A stretch of 21,280 bases of DNA, taken from NCBI GenBank assembly GCA_016926135.1, contig JAFGPH010000509.1, positions 1 to 21,280 on the forward strand. Reading direction: 5' to 3'. The position numbers and the translations under genes are program-made. This stretch comes from Deltaproteobacteria bacterium (GTDB lineage: Bacteria > Desulfobacterota > DSM-4660 > Desulfatiglandales > HGW-15). Below the pieces are notes generated by a model. The model worked only from the letters and a program-made list of their open reading frames with translations. It searched no databases and had not been told where the DNA came from. Below are positions 16,128 through 21,280 of the stretch, piece after piece (position 1 is the first letter of the stretch; each line of letters begins with the position of its first letter).

Positions 16128-18035
16128 CTACTTCTTCACCTCCTCAAAGTCCGCATCCACCACGTCGTCATCCTTGGCTGCCCCACCGGCGGACGACTGT
16201 GCCTGCCCTGCGGCTTCCTGGGCGCTTCCAGCGGCTTTGGCATACATGGCCTCCGCGAGCCTGTGAGAGGCCTGGGTCAGTTCGTCGGTGAGCCGTTTGA
16301 TCTCCTCGGCATTCTCTCCGTTCATGGCATTTTTAAGGTTCTCTATGGCCCGGTTGATGTCGTTTTTCGCGGATTCATCGAGTTTGTCCCCTGACTCCTT
16401 CAGGGATTTCTCCGTCGAATAGATCAGGGAGTCGGCCATATTGCGCGCATCCACGAGTTCCCTCTTTTTCTTGTCCTCCTCCGCATGCACTTCCGCATCC
16501 CTGACCAGCCGCTGAATCTCATCTTCCGTCAGACCGCTCGATGCGGTGATCTTTATGGACTGTTCCTTTCCTGTTCCCATATCCTTTGCAGAGACATTCA
16601 CGATGCCATTGGCGTCAATATCAAAAGTGACTTCGATCTGGGGGATACCCCTGGGCGCAGGCGGAATCCCCACCAGCTGAAACCGACCGAGGGTCTTGTT
16701 CCCGGAGGCCATTTCGCGCTCACCCTGGAGCACATGGATCTCCACTGCAGGCTGATTGTCCGCTGCCGTGGAGAAGATCTGGCTTTTCCTGGTCGGGATC
16801 GTGGTGTTCTTCTCGATCAGTTTGGTAAAGACCCCTCCCAGCGTTTCGATTCCGAGGGAAAGGGGTGTCACGTCCAGCAGAAGCACGTCCTTTACTTCCC
16901 CTTTCAGCACACCCGCCTGAATGGCCGCCCCGACGGCCACCACTTCGTCGGGGTTCACCCCCTTGCTCGGCTCGCGGCCGAAGATCTCTTTGACCTTCTG
17001 CTGGACCTTCGGCATCCTGGTCATTCCACCCACCAGGATCACCTCTTGCACATCCGAGGCCTTCAGTCCGGAATCCCGGAGTGCGGTTTGACAAGGCCCC
17101 ACCACCCTCTCAATGAGGCCATCCACCAGGGCCTCCAGCTTCGCCCTGGTCAGTTTGATGTTGAGATGCTTCGGTCCGCTCGCATCGGCGGTAATGAAGG
17201 GCAGGTTGATATCCGTCTCCTGGGAACTGGAGAGTTCCATCTTGGCCTTTTCGGCGGCCTCCTTCAGCCTCTGGAGGGCCATCTTGTCGTTTCTAAGATC
17301 GATCCCCTGGTCCTTCCTGAATTCATCGGCCAGGTAGTCCACGACCCTGAGATCGAAGTCCTCCCCACCGAGGTGGGTATCTCCGTTGGTTGCCTTGACC
17401 TCAAACACGCCCTCGCCGATTTCCAGGATGGATATGTCGAAGGTGCCGCCCCCCAGGTCGAAAACGGCAAGTTTTCTGTCTCCCTTTTTATCCATGCCGT
17501 AAGCGAGGGACGCGGCCGTCGGTTCATTGATGATCCTGAGCACATCCAGGCCTGCAATCCGGCCCGCATCCTTCGTGGCCTGACGCTGGCTGTCGTTGAA
17601 GTAGGCAGGCACGGTGATGACCGCCTCGGCCACCTTTTCTCCCAGGTAGTCCTCCGCGGTCTGCTTCATCTTCTGAAGGATCATGGAGGATATCTCCGCC
17701 GGGCTGTAGTTTTTCCCCTTCACCGTAAGCTGTGCATCGCTGTTGTCGGCCTTTGTGATCTTGTAAGGAAGGATCTTGATGTCCTTTTGAACCTCGGGGG
17801 AATCGTACTTTCTGCCGATCAGCCTTTTCACGGCGAAAATCGTGTTATCCGGGTTCGTGATCGCCTGCCTCTTGGCGATCTGGCCCACCAGTCTCTCTCC
17901 CTTATCGCTGAAGGCTACGATGGAGGGAGTCGTCCTGCTTCCCTCCGCGTTGGCAATAACGACGGGGTCTCCCCCTTCCATGATCGCCACACATGAATTC
18001 GTCGTACCGAGATCGATTCCTATTACCTTTCCCAT
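16128..18035 (-). CDS. dnaK: Chaperone protein DnaK (Hsp70)
   Basis: ATP-dependent Hsp70 chaperone; 635 residues, full length. The N-terminal ATPase domain begins [21 protein letters not shown]. It contains [17 protein letters not shown], the phosphate loop [14 protein letters not shown] and [13 protein letters not shown]. The linker [17 protein letters not shown] leads to the substrate-binding domain, helical lid and a Gly/Ala/Gln-rich tail ending [17 protein letters not shown] 18035 has AAGGAGGT five bases upstream. It lies 26 bases after grpE. No dnaJ follows, the next downstream genes being the convergent tat genes. Confidence 0.98.
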   Translation of the reverse strand: MGKVIGIDLGTTNSCVAIMEGGDPVVIANAEGSRTTPSIVAFSDKGERLVGQIAKRQAITNPDNTIFAVKRLIGRKYDSPEVQKDIKILPYKITKADNSDAQLTVKGKNYSPAEISSMILQKMKQTAEDYLGEKVAEAVITVPAYFNDSQRQATKDAGRIAGLDVLRIINEPTAASLAYGMDKKGDRKLAVFDLGGGTFDISILEIGEGVFEVKATNGDTHLGGEDFDLRVVDYLADEFRKDQGIDLRNDKMALQRLKEAAEKAKMELSSSQETDINLPFITADASGPKHLNIKLTRAKLEALVDGLIERVVGPCQTALRDSGLKASDVQEVILVGGMTRMPKVQQKVKEIFGREPSKGVNPDEVVAVGAAIQAGVLKGEVKDVLLLDVTPLSLGIETLGGVFTKLIEKNTTIPTRKSQIFSTAADNQPAVEIHVLQGEREMASGNKTLGRFQLVGIPPAPRGIPQIEVTFDIDANGIVNVSAKDMGTGKEQSIKITASSGLTEDEIQRLVRDAEVHAEEDKKKRELVDARNMADSLIYSTEKSLKESGDKLDESAKNDINRAIENLKNAMNGENAEEIKRLTDELTQASHRLAEAMYAKAAGSAQEAAGQAQSSAGGAAKDDDVVDADFEEVKK

Positions 18036-18061
18036 GGCTACCTCCTTAGGATACCCAAGCT

Positions 18062-18694
18062 CTAATGTATTTCCTCGCAGGATGCCCCACCGGGGGACTC
18101 ATCCTGATTCTCGCTCTCCATGCCACGGCCTTTGCTCACGATGACCATGGAGGGACGGATCAAGCGGCCATTGAGGATGTAACCCTTCTGGAGTTCCCGA
18201 AGAACAACTCCGGCTTCCATCTCCTCATCCACCATTTGAGACACGGCCTCATGAAAACAGGGATCGAATGGAACCCCCAAGGCCTCGACCTCCTGCACCC
18301 CCGATCTCGTGAGTGCCTCTTTCAACCCCTTGAGGGTCAACTCCACACCATCCCTAAGGGCGTGCAGGACATTCTGGTCCTGGGAATGGAGGATCGCCTT
18401 TTCCAGGTTGTCCACCACCGGCAGGATTTCCTTGATCAGACCCTCGTTGGCGTACTTGTGCCACTCCTCCCTTTCCTTCGCGTTTCTCTTTTTCACATTC
18501 TCCATGTCGGCCATTGAGCGAAGGTAGAGATCGTAATGCTTATCGGCTTTCACCTGAAGATCCCTGGCCGCATCGATCAGTTCCGCCTTGGTCATTTTGT
18601 CAAGGGGCTTTTCATCGGCTGTACCCGCAGGATTGCTGTTCTCGGCCTCGGAATAGCCGCTTTTAACCGTCATGTCCTCCATTTTTGCAGTCAC
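18062..18694 (-). CDS. grpE: Nucleotide exchange factor GrpE
   Basis: Exchange factor that releases ADP from DnaK; up to 210 residues. A charged, probably disordered N-terminus and a long helix ([28 protein letters not shown]) precede the GrpE core. The core has [33 protein letters not shown], and the C-terminal beta domain [14 protein letters not shown] with [20 protein letters not shown]. The start is ambiguous: GTG 18694, ATG 18682 and ATG 18673 are in frame within 21 bases. GGA (GTG 18694), AAGG (ATG 18682) and GGAGG (ATG 18673) lie upstream at imperfect distances. Co-transcribed with dnaK from a promoter upstream. Confidence 0.95.
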   Translation of the reverse strand: MTAKMEDMTVKSGYSEAENSNPAGTADEKPLDKMTKAELIDAARDLQVKADKHYDLYLRSMADMENVKKRNAKEREEWHKYANEGLIKEILPVVDNLEKAILHSQDQNVLHALRDGVELTLKGLKEALTRSGVQEVEALGVPFDPCFHEAVSQMVDEEMEAGVVLRELQKGYILNGRLIRPSMVIVSKGRGMESENQDESPGGASCEEIH

Positions 18695-18740
18695 ACCTTA
18701 TCCGTAATTGCGTCTCACCGTGCCTGGCAATCATAATCCA

Positions 18741-18770
18741 ATCATTTCAAAGTGATAGAGATCAAATGAT
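18741..18770. promoter_or_regulatory. Inverted repeat in the grpE-dnaK leader, possible operator
   Basis: ATCATTT (18741-18747) and AAATGAT (18764-18770) form perfect 7-bp arms around a 16-base spacer, immediately downstream of the predicted transcription start. It is not the CIRCE/HrcA site (TTAGCACTC-N9-GAGTGCTAA), and I see no sigma32-type CCCCAT -10 element here. Its function is unproven. Confidence 0.4.
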
Positions 18771-18778
18771 CAGTGGAA

Positions 18779-18807
18779 ACATTAAGCATCAATCAGGGAT
18801 TTGTCAA
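18779..18807 (-). promoter_or_regulatory. Probable sigma70-type promoter of grpE-dnaK
   Basis: On the minus strand, TTGACA (18807-18802), exact to consensus, a 17-base spacer, then TAATGT (18784-18779, weak). The start point would be near 18772, leaving a leader of roughly 80-100 bases. It makes grpE-dnaK independent of purC. Confidence 0.45.
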
Positions 18808-18845
18808 GGCGAGGGCCCCATGTCGGGCGTGTGCGCAAGGGCGTG

Positions 18846-18864
18846 AACCCTGTAGTGCAGGGTT
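18846..18864. terminator. Small hairpin after purC, weak terminator candidate
   Basis: AACCCTG-TAGTG-CAGGGTT, 7-bp arms, 26 bases past the purC stop. There is no T tract on the minus strand, so intrinsic termination is doubtful. It may only stabilise the purC 3' end. Confidence 0.3.
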
Positions 18865-18889
18865 TCTTGGACAAGGAGGGGAACGGGGT

Positions 18890-19786
18890 TCAGCTCAGCC
18901 CCCTTCCGGTAAGTCTCACCAGTGCCTCCAGGTACTTGTCCCGGGTCCTCTGGATCACTTCCGGGGGGAGCTTGGGTGGGGGGGGCGTCTTCGGCCAATT
19001 GAGACTGTTCAGGTAATCCCTCAGGAACTGCTTGTCGAAGCTCTGCTGGGGCCCTCCGGCGCGGTAGGTGTCCACTGGCCAGAACCTGGAAGAATCGGGG
19101 GTCAGAACCTCGTCAATCAGGATCAGCCGGTCGTCTTTCAGGCCGAACTCGAACTTGGTATCTGCAATGATAATGCCCTTTTCTGCAGCAAGGTTTCTTC
19201 CGAATTCATAAATCCCGAGACTGCGGTCACGGATCTCCACGGCTGTCTTCTCTCCCAGAAGGTCCACCACCTTCTCGAAGGGTATGTTCTCATCGTGAAT
19301 TCCTTCCTCTGCCTTGGTGGATGGGGTAAAAAGAGGCGACGGGAGTTTTTGGGATTCCACCAGTCCATCAGGAAGGGAGATTTCGCACACGCGACCGCTG
19401 GTCTGGTAATCCGTCCAGCCGGACCCTGACAGGTAGCCTCTAACAATACATTCGACGGGAAGGGGCCGGGCCTTTTCAACCAGCATGCTGCGTCCATCGA
19501 GGTCCTTGCTGTATCTCCGGCACCGGTCGGGATAGGATGAAACGTCTGCCGTGATTACGTGATTCTCCACAATCGGCCTGAGCTGGTCGAACCAGAAGAG
19601 GGATATGCCGGTGAGGATTTTCCCCTTGTCAGGGACGGGGTCGTCCATCACCACGTCAAAGGCTGAAACCCGGTCACTCGCCACGATGAGCAGTTTGTCT
19701 TCGATCTCATACACGTCTCGCACCTTCCCGCGCCTGAGCAATGTGAGATCTTCGAAGTTCGATTTCACCAAAACCTTTTTATCCAT
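18890..19786 (-). CDS. purC: Phosphoribosylaminoimidazole-succinocarboxamide synthase (SAICAR synthetase)
   Basis: Purine biosynthesis: ATP-dependent joining of aspartate to CAIR. The protein has 298 residues, the longer form of the family rather than the roughly 240-residue form of E. coli. GKVRDVYEIEDKLLIVASDRVSAFD lies at the N-terminus. VECIVRGYLSGSGWTDYQ and the LFTPSTKAEEGIHDENI block form the nucleotide/substrate site. LIDEVLTPDSSRFWP comes in the second half. The start ATG 19786 has AGGAGGT five bases upstream; the 16-codon extension to 19834 is not supported. It carries a C8 run coding for a proline stretch (PPPPKLPP). It is a single-gene unit, with a divergent small gene upstream. 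Confidence 0.97.
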   Translation of the reverse strand: MDKKVLVKSNFEDLTLLRRGKVRDVYEIEDKLLIVASDRVSAFDVVMDDPVPDKGKILTGISLFWFDQLRPIVENHVITADVSSYPDRCRRYSKDLDGRSMLVEKARPLPVECIVRGYLSGSGWTDYQTSGRVCEISLPDGLVESQKLPSPLFTPSTKAEEGIHDENIPFEKVVDLLGEKTAVEIRDRSLGIYEFGRNLAAEKGIIIADTKFEFGLKDDRLILIDEVLTPDSSRFWPVDTYRAGGPQQSFDKQFLRDYLNSLNWPKTPPPPKLPPEVIQRTRDKYLEALVRLTGRGLS

Positions 19787-19791
19787 TCTGG

Positions 19792-19798
19792 ACCTCCT
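19792..19798 (-). promoter_or_regulatory. Strong ribosome binding site of purC
   Basis: AGGAGGT on the minus strand, five bases before ATG 19786. It fixes the purC start. Confidence 0.75.
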
Positions 19799-19881
19799 GG
19801 TAATTGAGCACCGTTCGTGGACACCCACGCCCACCTCTTCAAGAATGCGCGCGAGCGCGGTTCAAGCCAGCGTTTGGCGAA

Positions 19882-19910
19882 CCCATACACAAAACATTCC
19901 AGGCCGTCAA
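19882..19910 (-). promoter_or_regulatory. Possible purC promoter
   Basis: On the minus strand, TTGACG (19910-19905), a 17-base spacer, then TATGGG (19887-19882). The -35 is good and the -10 poor; a leader of about 90 bases would result. The rest of 19787-20077 carries no gene. Confidence 0.3.
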
Positions 19911-19993
19911 GCAACTTCGTGTTTCTCTTTCATACCGTGTTTGCCATCCGCACCAGGCTCCCGGACCGATTTGGAGTTGAAAGATGGGCCGAG

Positions 19994-20022
19994 ATGACAT
20001 AAAGAAGGAAACAATCTATAAC
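19994..20022 (+). promoter_or_regulatory. Probable sigma70-type promoter of the small gene at 20078
   Basis: ATGACA (19994-19999), a 17-base spacer, TATAAC (20017-20022); each box matches 5 of 6 consensus bases. Transcription would begin near 20029, about 49 bases before ATG 20078. An overlapping weaker pair (TTGAAA 19977, TAAAGA 20000) also exists. Confidence 0.55.
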
Positions 20023-20029
20023 CTTCAGT

Positions 20030-20048
20030 GGCCTCCGACAGGGAGGCC
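20030..20048 (+). repeat. GC-rich hairpin in the leader of the small gene
   Basis: GGCCTCC (20030-20036), loop GACAG, GGAGGCC (20042-20048), a perfect 7-bp stem starting right at the predicted transcription start. It could protect the 5' end of the mRNA or affect its translation; there is no T tract, so it is not a terminator. Confidence 0.45.
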
Positions 20049-20077
20049 CGGAGCAGGCAGCGAGGGTTTCGAGGTCT

Positions 20078-20374
20078 ATGCTCGTTTCACAAGAGAACCA
20101 GGAAATCAGAAGCGCCCTTTTCAATTACGAAAAGAGAATCGATGAGATGCACGTCGAAATCAACAAGTACCGTCAGGGCATAGAGCACAAAATCCCCGAT
20201 TGGGAAAGACTGGAAATGGACCTGCTTCAGTTTTCCCGGAGAAAGATCAATGATCTTCAGCTCTCAAAGCATCTGGAGAGGATTCAGTACAAATTCCAGA
20301 ACAGGAAGAAGATATGGCTCCGATGGATAGAGGAGTATCACCACCTCCCGCGGGAGAGTGAAGAGAACCCCTGA
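20078..20374 (+). CDS. Small uncharacterised protein, helical and highly charged
   Basis: I do not recognise this 98-residue protein. It is soluble, without signal peptide or membrane segment. It is rich in Glu, Lys, Arg and Gln with regularly spaced Ile/Leu, which suggests long helices or a coiled coil (YEKRIDEMHVEINKYRQGI, then LLQFSRRKINDLQLSKHLERI). It contains four Trp (at IPDWERLE and KKIWLRWIEEYHH) and no Cys. Support for it being a real gene: a good promoter 50-80 bases upstream, GAGG about four bases before the ATG, a coherent protein-like composition, and no competing frame. It stands alone between divergent purC and a convergent lytic transglycosylase. Confidence 0.65.
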   Translation: MLVSQENQEIRSALFNYEKRIDEMHVEINKYRQGIEHKIPDWERLEMDLLQFSRRKINDLQLSKHLERIQYKFQNRKKIWLRWIEEYHHLPRESEENP

Positions 20375-20459
20375 CGCCCGCATCCTCCCGCATCGTGTCC
20401 CGTGTTATAGACATCGCAGAAATAGTTGCGGCCTGAACGGCCACCCCCCGACGGCCCAA

Positions 20460-20485
20460 GTGAACGGTGGACCGGTTCCGTTCAC
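20460..20485. repeat. Inverted repeat between convergent genes, possible terminator
   Basis: GTGAACGG (20460-20467) and CCGTTCAC (20478-20485), perfect 8-bp arms with a 10-base loop that itself contains ACCGGT. It lies between the small gene (stop 20374) and the lytic transglycosylase stop (20510). No T tract follows on either strand, so it could be a weak or Rho-assisted terminator, or a binding site. Confidence 0.4.
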
Positions 20486-20509
20486 GACGACAGAATCCGC
20501 GAGAGGTCT

Positions 20510-21280
20510 CTACGGCCCTCTTTCCACCCTCTTGAGGTATTCCCTGTAGTAGTCCAGTACCTTGTTCCTGAACAGGACCGTTTCCCCGAAAGGGGGAATG
20601 CCGTGGTATTCCCTCACCCTGTGGGGGCCGGCATTGTAGGACGCAAGGGCAAGGCTGATATCTCCCTCGTGTTCTTTCATGAGCCGGAAATAGTACCGGA
20701 AGCCGTATTCGATCGCCAGGTCCGGCTGAAATCGGGAATCTTGCCGATTCTGAAGCAGTTCATGCCTGTATCGGTCAAATAACTCCTCCTTCTGCTGGTT
20801 GTAACCGAGCGATTCCTGCATGAGTTCCCTGGCGTGCCCGGCGGCGGTGATTCCATCTTGAGGCCGTATCCGGAACAGGGCAGCCATGGCTTCACTCCGC
20901 GTCTTGCGCTCCTGTTCCAGGGCGTGAAGAGCCTTGTCGAAATAGGCCGGCTTAAAAATATTCTTCATCCCGAGTTCCAGGGCTGTCTGGGGCATGATCT
21001 GGGTCAGGCCGGCGGCACCCATACGGGAAACGGCCCGGGGGTCCAACCCGGATTCCCTTTTCATGAGCGCCATGAACAGGAGAGGGTCCACCACGCAGCC
21101 CTTGAGGTCCGTTCGTTCCACGGCCCCGAATACAAGGTCCACGTAACGGGCCTCCTGCCTTTCCAGGGACAGTTTCAAGTCCGATGCGTTCTTCCTCCTG
21201 CCGTGCTCGGCACACCTGTCCAGATCATAGAGGGAGATGGTTTCCTTGGGGGCCCTGAAGAGGAACTGCCGGAATACCTC
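20510..21280 (-). CDS. Lytic murein transglycosylase, SLT domain (5' end outside window)
   Basis: Periplasmic or outer-membrane enzyme cleaving the MurNAc-GlcNAc bond of peptidoglycan with 1,6-anhydro product formation. The frame is open to the window edge, giving 256 visible residues; the start, any signal peptide and the N-terminal domain are cut off. The SLT (GH23) domain is clear. LLFMALMKRESGLDPRAVS holds the catalytic Glu in ESGLDP. MGAAGLTQIMPQTALELG follows, and LALASYNAGPHRVREY is near the C-terminus. Between them is an insertion of about 80 charged residues (about FKPAYFDKALHALEQERK to NRQDSRFQPD), longer than in minimal SLT domains. An internal TTG at 21178 is not needed as a start. 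Confidence 0.9.
   Translation of the reverse strand, partial: EVFRQFLFRAPKETISLYDLDRCAEHGRRKNASDLKLSLERQEARYVDLVFGAVERTDLKGCVVDPLLFMALMKRESGLDPRAVSRMGAAGLTQIMPQTALELGMKNIFKPAYFDKALHALEQERKTRSEAMAALFRIRPQDGITAAGHARELMQESLGYNQQKEELFDRYRHELLQNRQDSRFQPDLAIEYGFRYYFRLMKEHEGDISLALASYNAGPHRVREYHGIPPFGETVLFRNKVLDYYREYLKRVERGP

Noticed and set aside
16485..17996. 503-codon plus-strand frame opposite dnaK
   Set aside because: Antisense open frames opposite dnaK are a well-known annotation artefact; the translation shows no recognisable domain.
18695..18889. CIRCE element or sigma32 promoter upstream of grpE
   Set aside because: No TTAGCACTC/GAGTGCTAA pair and no CCCCAT-type -10 seen on either strand.
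19840..19870. GCGC-rich short palindrome upstream of purC with flanking TTCAAG copies
   Set aside because: Short, low-complexity alternating GC; arms are imperfect and the pattern could easily occur by chance.

Overview
The window is a dense stretch of bacterial chromosome with about 20 protein-coding genes. I found no rRNA, tRNA, CRISPR array, insertion sequence or phage gene. Base composition is moderately GC-rich. The gene content (EtfBA plus acyl-CoA dehydrogenase, long-form PurC, a queA-tgt-yajC-secD-secF operon, an alr-argS-SPOR-short ArgA-like acetyltransferase-tatB-tatC cluster, grpE-dnaK) fits an anaerobic Desulfobacterota (former Deltaproteobacteria). That placement is inference from gene content and protein style; there is no marker RNA in the window.

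Layout. (1) Positions 5-3006, plus strand: etfB and etfA overlap by one base and are followed by an acyl-CoA dehydrogenase, a fatty/acyl-CoA oxidation electron-transfer module. (2) Positions 3003-10599, minus strand, read right to left: queA, tgt, yajC, secD, secF, a membrane-anchored TPR protein and a MutT-type NUDIX hydrolase. This is the widespread queuosine/Sec-accessory operon with two extra genes at its 3' end; a sigma70-like promoter lies just before queA. Its last gene meets the acyl-CoA dehydrogenase tail to tail, and the two stop codons share one CTAG. (3) Positions 10862-16057, plus strand: alr, argS, a SPOR-domain membrane protein, an ArgA-like N-acetyltransferase, tatB/tatA and tatC, all tightly spaced or overlapping. 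It mixes cell-wall precursor synthesis, arginine metabolism and charging, and Tat export. (4) A convergent hairpin terminator at 16068-16106. (5) Positions 16128-19786, minus strand: purC, then grpE-dnaK with its own likely promoter and an inverted repeat in the leader. (6) Position 20078 onward: a small unknown coiled-coil-like protein (plus) facing a lytic transglycosylase (minus) cut by the right window edge.

No gene-free stretch exceeds 300 bases. The largest gaps are 19787-20077 (divergent promoters, a GC hairpin), 10600-10861 (divergent queA/alr region with a 10-bp tandem repeat) and 18695-18889 (grpE promoter region). Several genes start with GTG or TTG (secD, TPR gene, NUDIX gene, argS, probably alr and grpE).

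Most of the window is housekeeping. I see no convincing new multi-gene system. The points most worth a second look are the 98-residue unknown protein with a good promoter and leader hairpin, the non-CIRCE repeat before grpE-dnaK, the TPR and NUDIX genes attached to the Sec operon, and the unusual nucleotide-binding loop of EtfB.
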